From Henckelia pumila (Eukaryota; Streptophyta; Magnoliopsida; Lamiales; Gesneriaceae): a stretch of 64,000 bases of DNA. The position numbers and the translations under genes are program-made. This document shows, in pieces, positions 12,101 to 22,837 of this stretch. Each line of letters opens with the position of its first letter. Position 1 is the stretch's first letter. Below the pieces are notes generated by a model. That model had not been told where the DNA came from. It made no database searches and was given only the letters and a program-made list of their open reading frames with translations. The stretch lies in contig NC_133122.1 in assembly GCF_033568475.1 (NCBI RefSeq), positions 18,346,206 to 18,410,205 of the forward strand, in the 5' to 3' direction.

Positions 12101-14798
12101 AAAAAGCGAGCTTACATTTCATTCCTATAAGTAAAATATGTTTTGACTGAATTTCTAGATTTACCTTGACTACCAATTTGATTACTGTCATTTTGTAAAT
12201 AATATTTTCTGTTGGCTCCATAGCTCAGGTTTGGCTCTGTTGAGGATCGTTTGGGTACAGTATTGTGTCGAAAGCTTCATTCCATAGGTTGGGCTGTTTC
12301 ACATGTTGCTGTCATCCGAAATGATGTAAATTCTTGTTAATTTCAACATTTATTATTGATGCATGTTAAGCTTTGAATACTTCTGTTGTTGACATTTTCG
12401 TTTGTATTTCTAGAATAGATAGGAGACATCCGATATGAATAGAATCTCTGTTTGATTTTTATTAATATTAGTACAAAGTCATAAACGCATTCATCGGTTA
12501 TTCGACTTAGCTGACTGGTAGTACATATTAAATTGCAAATGCTGAACAAAGTAATTGTCACAATTAAATTGGAAAATGTAGAGAATCATTCTTGATGGGA
12601 TATAACTATGTCTTGAATTCTATTTGAACGGCTTTGCACCCCCCTTTTTTATGTTAGTGCACATATGATGCTGAAAATTTATGATGCTGAAAATTGTTCG
12701 GTCATGTTCTGTATCTCTATTATTTATGTAAGAAACGAGATTCATTTTCTAAATATAGAGGGTACGATTGAAGTATAAAACATCCTTTTTGACCAATCTT
12801 TTTAAATATAGATTGATAACCAAATTTGCACACCTAGTCTCCCACACCAATTAATTATCTTGTGATGTTCTGCGTCCTATTACATTTCCCTTCACAGTTC
12901 TAAAAAAATATTGAGATCTAAACAAATGTGAAGATTCCCTTATGTTGACCTAATGCTGGTTTGACTTATTGCCACTGTTCTAGATTGATTCTGTTGCCGA
13001 TGAGGTTGAGAGATGGAAGTCTACTAATGATATGGTAAGCATTTTGCATTGGAGATTTGTGTGCCTTTGGTTTGTATTGAGGTGGGGTAGCAGTAGCATG
13101 CGGGGGTGGTTCCAGAATGGGGACAGGATCACAAGAAGAGGCCGATTGTCCTCCAAAATTGAGCATTTTTCTAAAATTCCATTTATCTAAGTCTCATGCC
13201 CAACTTTGCTTGATCAGCCACTGACAATGTGTTTCGTGAAAGCATTCAGATTTGTGATTCAACTTAATCTTCTTCTTCTTCTTCTTTTTTTTTTTTTTTT
13301 AATAAAGTGATTCAACGTTCAATGTCATAAAGTAATTGTTGCTGCAGGTTTTCATATATGGAGGGTTTGGTCCCTTACTTTCAGATGTCACCGTTGCTGG
13401 TGTTGCTAAAGCATTTGGTGTCCGTACGGTACATTTTTTCCACTGTTAAGATTTTCAACTCATCGGATTTACGCGTGAAATTTAATGTATTTTTCTCACC
13501 TTTCTTTGCATCATAATGTCTTGAAGGCCCCTGATGAAGAATTTGAAGAATATTTAAGGCATCTAATAGGTGAAAACTGCACTGGAGATAGAAATGAGGT
13601 AATATAGTTATGCAGCTCCATCAAACTTCGTGAGAAGTGATGAGCACAGTACTTCTTGTCCATGTTCTCACTATTAACCTCATCTGTTTTCATCTTCCAG
13701 ATGGCTCAGTTACCTGAAGGCATCACCGAGTTGGTGCATCACGAGAAGTTGAAAGTGCCATTGGTACGTTGAATCTTGTTGAATAGATACCGTAACTCTC
13801 ATTACTAGATTGTTTTGAGTATCATGATGCCATCCATGACCATATACATTAGTGAACTCGATTTATTTTAGCTTGGGAAATATCTTGTTTTCACTACTTT
13901 TATCTGGTTAGTAGTTTGCTACATCTAATTTTTAACCTACTCTTTCCAAATTCAATTGCTCCTCCATATGCTCTCGTAGGTAAAGTGCCAAAACGTGATT
14001 ATTCTTACTGCGACAAATGTGGTCGAGCTGGAACGCGAATGGGATTGTTTGATTGAATTGATGGCATCTAATGGGCTTTCAGTCGCAGAAAAGTTTTTGT
14101 CAAAGAAACTGGCAACAGCTCTTTCTGACGTGAGTATCTTTTCTCTCTTCTTGAAGGAGGATCAAAGTTGATTCTTCGACCTTTAACTCGAACCTGTGAT
14201 CATTGATGACTGAAATCGTATTATTGTGTGATAACAAGTACCCTGTCCTGTATCCTAGATTTGAATAATCTAGTTGCTTTTGTTACTACGAATTTTCGCT
14301 GTTTTGGTACAACGATGCACTGTCTCCCAACATTCTTGATTCGATGACATTCTAGTTACCTCAGCATGACTGGCAAATAATCTCTGATGCAGGTGGAAAT
14401 TTCTCAACCACTTTCTAAAATTTGTTTGGAATTTCCCGATCAATACGTCGGTAAGAACCATTTACTTGCAACTTACATCTTATCTTCTCCACGCAACTTC
14501 TGGATTTTTTTTTTGCTGATATCATTTCCGGGTTCTGAGGACTTGAAGGGGCATATCGTGAATCAAGAGAAGGCCCTCTGATCATCACCTTTGAAGGAAA
14601 GGTAAGGATTTCAATTTGAGTTCAAAATACCGAATCCTTTTACGAAACAGATCATACAGTAAACGATATATTCAAAAAATACCACCGTATCATCATCATC
14701 ATTTGCAGGATGAAGCAAGAATCATGGCAGCTGTAGAAGCAATGCGCGGGAAGTTTAAACCAGGGGTGCTGTCTGAAATTGACCGAGTAACAGACTGA
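9116..14798 (+). CDS. FAD synthase-like protein (PAPS-reductase domain plus molybdopterin-binding-like domain)
   Basis: Sixteen exons join in phase to 513 codons plus stop: 9116-9216, 10068-10113, 10214-10383, 10587-10704, 10803-10885, 11028-11087, 11304-11552, 12229-12325, 12984-13034, 13348-13428, 13527-13598, 13701-13763, 13980-14129, 14393-14450, 14549-14601 and 14709-14798. Exons 2-6 form the adenylyl-transfer domain of the PAPS-reductase/FAD-synthetase type: [10 protein letters not shown] (PP-loop-like), then [28 protein letters not shown] and VWAFLLAC. Exons 7-13 form the MoCF-binding-like domain: [19 protein letters not shown], and [13 protein letters not shown] where related proteins have a GG.GPT.DD motif. 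Members of this family convert FMN and ATP to FAD; human FLAD1 has the two domains in the opposite order. Activity of the plant protein is inferred. The ATG at 9116 has a good context. Fragments of this gene recur near 32611-33528 and 57061-57979. Confidence 0.93.
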
Positions 14799-15464
14799 CT
14801 TTTATTCGGGTTGCACACAGTGGAAACTTCGAGATGAACCTCCGTACTATAGCAGGAAAGTAAATACGGTCACCGGGGTTAACTCATGTAGGGAAGTTTT
14901 GCATGATCATCGTTAAAGGCTAAAGCAAGTGGCCTTGTAAAATGACTGGAAAAAGTGAATCCCTCATGTATTATTATGAGGAGAATTAAAGCTATTCATA
15001 AATATATACAACATATAGACCAATTGATATGTGTACTGTATTTATATTATGGTGCAACATTTTCAAGAATATGCGAATCATTTTATAGACGTGAAATAAT
15101 TCTTGGCAAGTTTGTGGTGTTAGCTGCAAACCAGTCCGCTGCGTACGCACATTAATTTATTTAGTTTTGAAATAGAAATATTATATTATTGTGTAAAAGA
15201 CGCAGTAAAAAAAATTTCTTTAACTAAAAAATAATATAAAACTCAATTTTTTTTCCCTTAAAAGAATCACCCTCCCAAGAAGAGGTAATCAAGCAAACTT
15301 CGTGCAATTGAAAAATGATAGATATAAGTAGTAAGAGGTGTTTTTGTCTATCCATTAATTTGACTATGATGTCTATTCTAAGAAGTTAATGTATTATCGT
15401 ATAGTAAGTATAATATAATATAGAAAATAAAATGATATTTTCAAATAATTTATATTAGATCAGT
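14799..15464 (+). repeat. 3' flank and start of the K1 duplication unit
   Basis: After the stop codon, 14799-14990 is the likely 3' UTR. From about 15017 the sequence (AGACCAATTGATATGTGTAC...) recurs at 18182-18400 and onward, upstream of kinase K2. The shared block includes GTAAAAGACGCA and CACCCTCCCAA. This marks the left part of a direct segmental duplication carrying K1 and K2. Confidence 0.75.
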
Positions 15465-15842
15465 TTTGATCCCACGCACCCTAGGGCCTAGGGTGCTGGG
15501 ATCCACGTGCATCTGTGCCCAAAACAATTTTGATTGTCTTGAAAGTTTCACGGTAGGGTCGTCTCGAAAATACGAATCCAACGATGTATCATATGATATA
15601 AATTTCAATCTCGATGGTCGGAGATTTGAAGATGATCAGAAATTAGATGAAATATACAATTTTTGACCATCTTCACACTCCCGACAATCGAGATTTAAAT
15701 TTATATCATATGATATATGGTTGAATTTTTATTTTCGAGATGATCCTACCGTGAAAATTTCAAGACAATCTAAAATGTTTTGTGTATGGGTAAATTGGTA
15801 TACGTGGATCCCCGCACTCTAGATGCGTGTGATCAAAATTCT
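15465..15842. mobile_element. Fold-back (MITE-type) element upstream of K1
   Basis: The two halves are long imperfect inverted copies. TTTTGATCCCACGCACC at the left pairs with the reverse complement of GCGTGTGATCAAAATT at the right. Matching continues inward through TTGTCTTGAAA, TTTCACGGTAGG and TATCATATGATATAAATTT to a short centre near 15650. Each arm is about 180 bp. It interrupts the duplicated kinase promoter region that in K2 carries a different insertion at nearly the same place. No transposase is present. Confidence 0.75.
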
Positions 15843-15944
15843 ATATTTGATATGCAACCGCTCTTTTATTAGAGTTGTAGGTAATCTTCTATCCCATTTA
15901 TCTTATCTATCTTATCTTCATGATATATATATAAATTACTAACT

Positions 15945-16089
15945 TATATAGGAGTTTGACTTCTAGTAGGAATACGTTTTAATAATAAAATCTATAAATA
16001 CGGTAGAGAATTAAGAATTCATTCTACTTACAAAAAAAACAAACAAACGAAGTCTATTCTTCTCATCATATTTTGATTACTAATCTACC
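15945..16089 (+). promoter_or_regulatory. K1 core promoter and leader (type A)
   Basis: A TATA box (TATAAATA, 15993-16000) lies 90 nt before the start codon. About 35 bp upstream is a block, GAGTTTGACTTCTAGTAGG, that recurs before K2 and in altered form before K3 and K4 (GGAGTCATCTTCTAGCTAGG). The leader holds an ACAAACAAACGAAGTCTAT stretch shared with K2. Kinase genes of this cluster share the spacing of box, TATA and ATG. Confidence 0.65.
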
Positions 16090-17016
16090 ATGGAGACGGA
16101 GCATCTCTTTTATAGTCAGATGCATTTTGCGATGCTGAAAATCGACGATGAAGCTAAGAGACGAGTGATTAACGCGCCAGCGATCAATAAATCGAGTTCC
16201 AAGAAGTTCAAGATCCTGGGTGAATATGGGAGAGCAGACGAGTATGAAGCGCCGTTCACTGCGATCGGCAAGGGAACTTACGGCACGGTTTACCTAGCCC
16301 GGGAGAAGAAAACCGGCGAAATCGTGGCGATGAAGAAACAAGTCCACGGATTATCATCGTTGAGAGAAATCGACATTCTACAATCTCTCGTCGGTCGGCC
16401 GTGGTTCGTCGAGTTCAAACAAGTTGTGGTGGATGAACGCAAGGACGACGATGATCATGTGTACGTGGTGATGGAGTTCGTCGAAAACGACCTCAAACGG
16501 TATATGGATGGAATGGCGTGGGCTTTCGCGGAAGACGAAGTCAGGTGCTTGATGAGACAGTTGCTAGAAGGGGTCTCCTTTCTTCACCGAAATGGGATCA
16601 TGCACAGAGATTTGAAGCCCTCCAACATCCTTGTGAACGACAATTGGGGATTGAAAATATGCGACTTCGGATTGTCCAAACGTTTCGAAACAAAGTTTGG
16701 TAGCCATTCTCGTCGGGTAGGCTCTCTGTGGTACAAAGCCCCGGAACTGCTCGATCATGGAGTGGAGAGATATTCGTGTGCCGTGGATATGTGGTCCGTT
16801 GGGTGTATTATGGGAGAGATGTTGCTGGACCAAGTGCTTTTCAAAGGGACGTCGGAGGAGGAACAACTGCAGATGATATTAACAAAGCACGTGGATGAAG
16901 ACAAGTTTTTGTTGGTTTCTGAAGAGGGGATTCATCTACTTAAAAGTATGTTAGATTTGGATCCCCATAGTAGAATAACGGCAGATCAAGCTCTCAATCA
17001 TGAATGGTTCAGATAA
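16090..17016 (+). CDS. K1: intronless CDKG/PITSLRE-like protein kinase (type A/A)
   Basis: 308 aa, complete Ser/Thr kinase fold: glycine loop GKGTYG (60-65), VAMK lysine K82, alpha-C LREIDIL with E93, hinge MEFVEND (128-134), HRD 172-174, DFG 192-194, APE 217-219 and [12 protein letters not shown]. The loop keeps the Thr-Tyr pair that inhibitory kinases phosphorylate in CDKs. The T-loop residue equivalent to CDK2 T160 is S207. SSLREI is reminiscent of the PITSLRE helix of CDKG/CDK11. The segment between EEQLQMI and HLLKSML is about 25 residues shorter than in CDK2-type kinases, so the CMGC insert is reduced. Residues 1-48 are a family-specific N-terminus. The start is supported by CCATGG and a TATA box 90 nt upstream. 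The lack of introns suggests a retrogene ancestor. Cyclin partner and substrate cannot be read from sequence. Confidence 0.9.
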   Translation: METEHLFYSQMHFAMLKIDDEAKRRVINAPAINKSSSKKFKILGEYGRADEYEAPFTAIGKGTYGTVYLAREKKTGEIVAMKKQVHGLSSLREIDILQSLVGRPWFVEFKQVVVDERKDDDDHVYVVMEFVENDLKRYMDGMAWAFAEDEVRCLMRQLLEGVSFLHRNGIMHRDLKPSNILVNDNWGLKICDFGLSKRFETKFGSHSRRVGSLWYKAPELLDHGVERYSCAVDMWSVGCIMGEMLLDQVLFKGTSEEEQLQMILTKHVDEDKFLLVSEEGIHLLKSMLDLDPHSRITADQALNHEWFR

Positions 17017-17610
17017 AGATTTTAGAGTTTTTTTTTTAATTTTTATATTATGTAACTCTATATATATGGGTTAGTCAGGTAGAAGATTGAAATTACAAGT
17101 TCATGTTATGATGTTTAGCTGATAATATTGAACTAGATTTATCTAAAATTAATGACATCATTCCATTCTATTAGACTCGATTATTACTTACCTTGTGTAT
17201 ATGTGTGGATCATCAAAATTAGTTTCTGAAATTAGTTTTTATTTTTTATAACATATGGCTCCATGTTCAAGTTGTCTTTGTAGTTAGATATATGCAACTG
17301 GTTCGTTGGAGTGAATGAACTGGAGAAACTTAATTTGCAAAATAATTGGAGATAATGGAATCTCAGATATATATATGTATATGTTGATTAATTACAACAT
17401 TGGATTAGGGTTGGGGTGGTGGTGACATGTTACTGGCCATGCATATATAATGAATTAAAACGAACGTTAATATATACTTCATTTAAATAAGATGTATTAA
17501 TAAATAAATGATACAGCTTTTAAGAATAGTAAATTATGGTTTTATTTGTAAATTATATATTTTTAATATCAAAATTCAAAAATTTAAATGGTGAAAACCA
17601 AACTGAATCA
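17017..17610 (+). repeat. Type A 3' flank of K1
   Basis: This block (AGAGTTTTTTTTT..., AAGTTCATGTTATGATGTTTAG, CAACTGGTTCGTTGG, GAATTAAAACGAACGTTAA) recurs after K4 (31190-31800) and K5 (58800-59430). It also occurs, split by a CACTA-like element, at 34512-34611 plus 38430-38650. It is not found after K2 or K3, so it marks the type A 3' cassette. Confidence 0.8.
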
Positions 17611-17623
17611 TTGAGTACTCTTA

Positions 17624-17745
17624 GGCCATCTCCAACCCTGCGCTAAAAGCACCATTTTAGCGCATGGAAAATGCTCCAACGGGGGCGCCAAATTCTGCGC
17701 CATTTTGGCGCCCCCAAAGGCCTGCGCCAAATTTGGTGCATTCAT
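17624..17745. repeat. GC-rich MITE-like repeat (GGCCATCTCCAACCC end)
   Basis: A short GC-rich island in AT-rich DNA beginning GGCCATCTCCAACCCTGCGC, with internal inverted copies of TTTTAGCGC and of GGCGCC. This end type is common among plant non-autonomous elements. The other end is not clear. Confidence 0.5.
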
Positions 17746-18181
17746 TTTATTTTTTTTAATTTTTTTAATTACCTTTTATTTGTTTTTTTAAATATTTAAA
17801 TATTAATTAAATATTTTTGGTATTATTTTAATAACTAAATATTAGGGAAAAAAATATAATCATTTAATATAATAAATAAATAAGTATTTTTAATTTAATT
17901 TTATTTAATTTTTAACATTTAAATAATTATTAAATAATTATTTTATAATTAATTTATTTTGTAATACAAGTGCAAATAATTAAACTACAAATATAAATTG
18001 GACTACAAATATCAAATTCGAATACATAAAGGAATACTACTAGTTGAAAATTAAAATACAAATACAAACTGAAATACATAATCAATCTAGAAGTACGTAA
18101 TTGAAATACATGATGAAAACACACATGCAAATTAGAACACATAATTCAAAATACAATTAAAATGACATCATTGAAACACAA
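17746..18181. repeat. AT-rich low-complexity DNA with short degenerate repeats
   Basis: 17950-18180 consists of degenerate repeats of the form AATACAAAYTGAAATACATA. 17750-17950 is TTTAAT-rich. No gene or exon is visible. Confidence 0.5.
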
Positions 18182-18690
18182 AGACCAATTGATATGTGTA
18201 CTGTATTTATATTATGGTGCAACATTTTCAAGAATATGCCAATCATTTTAATTTATTTAGTTTTTGAAATTGAAATATTATATTATTGCGTAAAAGACGC
18301 AATAAAAAAAATTCTTTAACTAAAAAATAATATAAAACTCAATTTTTTCCCTTAAAAGAATCACCCTCCCAAAAAGAGGTAATCAAGCAAACGTCGTATA
18401 TATACTTTAGCACAAGTTGCCCTTGATTTAAAATCCTAGAATTACTAGAAATATGATTGATAAATATTGAATATTTATCTGTATCACAGGCAAAAGTTCT
18501 GTTGCATGCATAAGTACATCTAAAAATAAATAAAAATTTTAAATTGAAAAATGATATATATAAGTAATAAGAAATATTTTTGTCTATCCATTAATTTGAC
18601 TATGATGATTATTCTAAGAAGTTAATGTATTATTATATAGTAAGTATAATATAATATAGATAATAAAATGAATATTTTCAAATAATTTAT
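18182..18690 (+). repeat. Second copy of the K1 upstream duplication unit
   Basis: Direct copy of 15017-15457, with the same order of AGACCAATTGATATG, AAAAGACGCAATAAAA and CACCCTCCCAA blocks and similar TAGTAAGTATAATATAATATA runs near the end. It carries an extra stretch (about 18400-18540) not present upstream of K1. It establishes that K1 and K2 arose by tandem segmental duplication. Confidence 0.8.
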
Positions 18691-18898
18691 AGAATAATGC
18701 TAGAGGAACAACCAATATATCGTACAACAATATTTACAACAATTATGTCGTGATATTTTGCTATTATTTCGTGAGATTTTGATATGATATCGTGAGATTT
18801 TGAATTCAATGTATCGTGAGATTTGATAAATTAAAATTTTGTATTGAATTTTTTGTGGTGTAAAAATTATTGTACAAATTTGGTTGTACATTTTTAGA
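18691..18898. mobile_element. Small MITE in the K2 upstream region
   Basis: About 210 bp absent from the matching place upstream of K1. Ends resemble each other in inverted form (AACCAATATATCGTACAAC and TTGTACAAATTTGGTTGTAC). The middle repeats the motif TCGTGAGATTTTGA three times. No coding capacity. The exact edges are uncertain by a few bases. Confidence 0.55.
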
Positions 18899-18940
18899 TA
18901 ATAATCTTCTCTCCCATTTATCTTATCTTCATGATATATA

Positions 18941-19547
18941 TGAAAAAATTGTTTTTTTGGTTCTTTGTGTTTCTCACTTTACGATGAATGGTGTTATTGT
19001 TCAGATTTGGATAGTTTGAAGTTGTTCTTAAACATCACAATCGAAAGGTAAAAGTGGACTATTATTTGAATGAGACTATAACTCGAGATGGTTTGTATCG
19101 AGTTTTCTTAAATCACATACTTATTTGCTTGTTTGCTTTTATGTGTTTTTTTTATGAATTGTTGAATGAGTCCTTGAGGTCAATGAATGTTATATCGATG
19201 TATATGTTGCATTCATCTTGTGAGACTTGTTCTTTGATTTTAAAATGAACGAAAACGTTCGAATAGACGATTTGAGGAATTATGTAGGTAATCTATATTT
19301 TCATATTTTAGTTTTAGTTCGTTATTTTTATTTTATTTTTTGGAAATTTTAGTTTTTTTTTCGATGTGGCGCTGATGTGACACCAATGCATTGCTGATGT
19401 GGAGCTGACGTGTACAATGCCACGTAAGCATTTTCGAATAAAAAGGACAGAAATTGCCAAAAATAAGAACATGCAACACTAAAATTGAAATATGAAAATA
19501 AAGAAGACTAAAATCGTAAAATGATAAAGATGTCAGACCACAGTTTT
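18941..19547. mobile_element. MULE-like MITE, copy upstream of K2
   Basis: Same family as 32290-32601, 57989-58300 and 20818-21594: inverted ends reading roughly GTTTTTTTGGTTCTTTGTG, and a central GC-rich hairpin around GATGTGGCGCTGATGTG and CTGACGTGTAC. A further insertion of about 250 bp (near 19005-19255) separates the left end from the rest. It pushes the rest of the upstream region away from the K2 core promoter. Confidence 0.6.
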
Positions 19548-19564
19548 TCATATATAATAACTAA

Positions 19565-19712
19565 TTTATATAGGAGTTTGACTTCTAGTAGGAATGCGTT
19601 TTTATAATAAAATCTATAAATACGGTAGAGAAGAATTCATTCATCATACGTACAAAAACAAACAAACGAACGAAGTCTATAATTCTCATCATATTTTCAT
19701 TAATAATCTATC
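19565..19712 (+). promoter_or_regulatory. K2 core promoter and leader (type A)
   Basis: TATA box TATAAATA at 19615-19622, preceded by GAGTTTGACTTCTAGTAGG as in K1. The leader contains ACAAACAAACGAACGAAG and is a close copy of the K1 leader. Confidence 0.65.
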
Positions 19713-20666
19713 ATGGAGACGGGGCATCTCTTTTATAGTCAGATGCATTTTGCAATGCTGAAAATAGACGACGAATCTAAGAGACGAGTGATTAACGCGA
19801 CAGCGATCAACAAATCGAGTGCCAAAAAATTCAACATCTTGGGTGAATATGGGAGAGCGGACGAGTATGAAGCCTTCACTGCCATCGGCAAGGGAACTTA
19901 CGGCACGGTTTACCTAGCCCGGGAGAAGAAAACGGGCGAAATCGTGGCGATGAAGAAACAAGTTCATGGATTATCATCGAGATCATCGTTGAAAGAAATC
20001 GACATTCTACAATCTCTCGTGGGTCGCCCCTGGTTTGTGGAGTTCAAGCAAGTGGTGGTGGATGGATACAATTATAAGGATGTTTACGTGGTGATGGAGT
20101 ACGTCGAAAACGACCTCAGAGGGTTCATGGACGGAATTAGTACAGAGGGTAAATTCATGGAATATTGGGAAGTCAAGTATTTGATGAAACAGTTGCTAGA
20201 GGGGGTCTGCTTTCTTCACCGTAATGGGATCATGCACAGAGATTTGAAGCCATCTAACATCCTTCTGAGTGGCAACGGCGAGCTGAAAATATGCGATTTC
20301 GGGTTGTCCAAACGGTTCGAAAGAGAGTTTGATAGCCATTCTCATCATGTGGGAACTTTGTGGTATATGGCCCCCGAGCTGCTGACTACTGAGGCGACGG
20401 TGTATTCTTGCGCTGTGGATATGTGGTCTGTGGGGTGTATTATGGGAGAAATGTTGCTGAACCAAGTGGTTTCGCAAGGGAATTCCGAGAATGAACAGCT
20501 GCGGAAAATAACCAAGGCACTGACCAAGAACCAATTGTTTGATAGATTTTGTTTGATTATTTCACCCAAGGGACTTCATCTGCTGAAAAGGCTTTTGACT
20601 TACGATCCTCAAAGCAGAATCACGGCCGCTGAAGCTCTCGATCATGATTGGTTCAGAGAAATTTGA
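19713..20666 (+). CDS. K2: intronless CDKG/PITSLRE-like protein kinase (type A/B mosaic)
   Basis: 317 aa with intact motifs: GKGTYG (59-64), K81, alpha-C SSLKEIDIL with E95, hinge MEYVEND, HRD 175-177, DFG 195-197 and APE 220-222. Residues 1 to about 117 are nearly those of K1, including the N-terminus MHFAMLKIDDE and the promoter. From the hinge onward the protein and its 3' flank match K3 (MDGISTEGKFMEYWEVKYLM, APELLTTEATVYS, ITKALTKN, DHDWFREI). It is therefore a recombinant of the two types. The start is supported by the same leader as K1. Same reduced CMGC insert as K1. Confidence 0.9.
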   Translation: METGHLFYSQMHFAMLKIDDESKRRVINATAINKSSAKKFNILGEYGRADEYEAFTAIGKGTYGTVYLAREKKTGEIVAMKKQVHGLSSRSSLKEIDILQSLVGRPWFVEFKQVVVDGYNYKDVYVVMEYVENDLRGFMDGISTEGKFMEYWEVKYLMKQLLEGVCFLHRNGIMHRDLKPSNILLSGNGELKICDFGLSKRFEREFDSHSHHVGTLWYMAPELLTTEATVYSCAVDMWSVGCIMGEMLLNQVVSQGNSENEQLRKITKALTKNQLFDRFCLIISPKGLHLLKRLLTYDPQSRITAAEALDHDWFREI

Positions 20667-20817
20667 ATTTAATTACCTTTTCTTTTTATCATGTTATATA
20701 AGCTGCTTATGCAATTCTCTTGTGATGAGTTTGTTGGTGTAGAAGATTGAAATCTCAAATTTCATGTGATAAAAGTTTAGCTAGCTATCATTGTTGAATA
20801 TCAGTTGTAATTAATAT
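20667..20817 (+). repeat. Type B 3' flank of K2
   Basis: The block TTGAATTTAATTACCTTTTC ... TGTGATGAGTTTGTTGGTGT ... TTTAGCTA also follows K3 (23764-23910). It differs from the flank of K1, K4 and K5. Confidence 0.8.
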
Positions 20818-21594
20818 ATTGGAAAAAAATTGTTAATTTTAGTTCTACATGTTTGTCACTTTGCGATTTTGATCATCTATATTTTCAAATTTCAATTTTA
20901 GTCGTCTATCTTTAGTATTATTATTTTATTTTTGCAATTTTAATTCTTTTTCTAATGTGGCGCTGATGTGACACCAATACAGTGCTGATGTGGAACTGAC
21001 GTGTATGATGCCACGTAATCATTTTTGAATAAAAATGACTGAAATTACCAAAAATCGAATCATGCAATACTAAAATTAGGCCTGTAAACGAGCCAAACCG
21101 AGCCGAACTATAGCAAAATTTTAGTATTCGAGTTCGAGCTCGAGTTCGAATTGAGATATTCGAAGTTCGGCTCGAAGCTCGAATTTTTTTTTATTTTCGG
21201 CTCGAGTTCGATTCGTTAGAGAGTTCGAGTTCGATTCGAATATATTATATAATATTATCTATATATAATATAATATTATTTATAATATAAATATAATATT
21301 TTATTTAATATATATTATATATTATATAAAATATTATATATTTATATTATATAAAGGCTCGCGAACTTTCGAACATAAGATTTTAGGCTCGAGTTCGGTT
21401 CGTATAATAGTTCGAGTTCGGCTAGAGTTAGAAAAATTTGAATCCGAATCGAATATTTTTTCGAGCCGGCTCGAAAAGTTCGCGAACCGGATCGGCTCAT
21501 TTACAGCTCTAATTAAAACTGAAATATGAAAATATAGATGACCGAAATCACAAAGTGAAAAACATAAAGTACCAAAATTGCTAGGTTAAGCGTG
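20818..21594. mobile_element. MULE-like MITE with a nested second element
   Basis: Outer element: inverted ends of the TTTTAGTTCTACATGTTTGTC type and the GATGTGGCGCTGATGTG core shared with 32290-32601. It is split by a second element at 21077-21516. Confidence 0.65.
21077..21516. mobile_element. Nested TIR element (AGGCCTGTAAACGAGCC ends)
   Basis: Inverted ends AGGCCTGTAAACGAGCC and, at the right, GGCTCATTTACAGCTCT. It is rich in GAGTTCGAGTTCGA and CGGCTCGA repeats around an AT core (21240-21355). It lies inside the MITE at 20818-21594. The family is common in plant genomes; the class was not assigned. Confidence 0.65.
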
Positions 21595-21800
21595 CAAGGG
21601 TAAGATCGGATCTTAACGGGTAATACTGTCTCACCTGAAAAGGGATATGAGACAACACCAAAAGTAAGAGACGCTCCTCCCTAGACTCACGATCTTAACA
21701 ACCCGACTCATCTTCGCTAACACTAGTATAATGAAATAAAGTTGCACCTTGGCTAAAACCAATAATGTTTGTCTTAGTGATAAACGTTTGATCCTGACAA
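21590..21800. repeat. Partial composite short repeat (SINE-like), K2-K3 spacer
   Basis: A copy of part of the repeat at 33529-34165: GTTAAGCGTGCAAGGGTAAG, TCTTAACGGGTAATACTGTC, GATCTTAACAACCCGACTCA and the A-box-like CTTAGTGATAAACG. It is discussed at the longer copy. Confidence 0.6.
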
Positions 21801-22490
21801 CAAAATTTTTAAAACTATTTCCAGTTTTGTTCTCTAAAATATTAAATAAAATATAAAATTATTAAAAATATTTTCCAATTTTTTAATGTAAATATTTCGT
21901 CGTGAATTTTTAGTATATTTAATGTTATTAAATTGACATTATGATTATATATGTATCTTACTTCGAATTTTAATATAATATTGTTAACATATGTTCTAAA
22001 AAATAGTTACAAATTTTAACCAAGGTATATTCATTTAGATGAATAACAAATTTTTTGAGTTTTGGAAAAAAAAATTAATAATGCATTCATTAAAATTTTG
22101 AGAAAAAAATAATATATGAATTTTTAGATATCTTTTTTTCTATTTTTTTAATGATAACAGTTTCATTTAACCAAAATATCGAATGCATTGGTATAGAATT
22201 CGATTTAATGACAAAATATTGGTATTTTCATTTCAACGTTATCTCAAATGACATAAATATTTTTTATATAATAATTCATTTAAAATTAAATATATCTATA
22301 ACATTATTAGAAATATATTGTGAGAATATATATTTTATTTAATTATTTGTATTTTTATTTTTGAGATAAATATAAATGTATATAATTATTTATTTATTAA
22401 ACATAATTGAATAGTTTTATTATAAATAAATTATTTGTCTATATTTTATTATTATTATTATTTTTAAGGGATTTGTTGATATTTTATTAC
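21800..22490. repeat. AT-rich repeat unit upstream of K3
   Basis: The run from TTTCCAGTTTTGTTCTCTAA through CGTCGTGAATTTTTAGTATA and TCATTTAGATGAATAACAAA recurs at 27715-27956 and 34166-34511 and in the right-arm mirror images. 22080-22490 recurs at 29382-29760. It shows that the K3 upstream region and the outer palindrome arm are copies of one ancestral segment. No gene is visible. Confidence 0.75.
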
Positions 22491-22499
22491 TACACGCTC

Positions 22500-22837
22500 A
22501 TCCATATTTTTATACTAATTTCTAGGTTTTGCAATCGCAGGGCAACTTGTGCAACAAGATAATTTACCCAAGTTTTATTGATTACTAGAATCTAACTTGT
22601 GATGCGGAGTGATATTTTATATAATTTTTGCAACCTTTTAGACGAAAATGTCCCTTCTTATCTTCAAGATTAATCCAATAACAAATTTGGTAGTTATATT
22701 AGATTTAGGAGTCATCTTCTAGCTAGGATTTCCTTTATGTGTTTTAAAATCTATAAATAGTTCTTTCATTCTAAAACAAAAAAAGTGTGGACAAATTCCC
22801 AAGCTATATTCAATATTGTTTCATCATATAATTTACC
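22500..22837 (+). promoter_or_regulatory. K3 promoter and leader (type B)
   Basis: TATA box TATAAATA at 22752-22759. Upstream is GGAGTCATCTTCTAGCTAGG, the type B version of the conserved block. The stretch from TTTGCAATCGCAGGGCAACT to the TATA box is shared with K4 (29780-30190) and, in mirror image, K5. Confidence 0.65.

Noticed and set aside
16564-16866. Antisense ORFs across the kinase genes (also at 20196-20569 and 23297-23670)
   Set aside because: Shadows of the conserved sense coding sequence; no start context or independent conservation.
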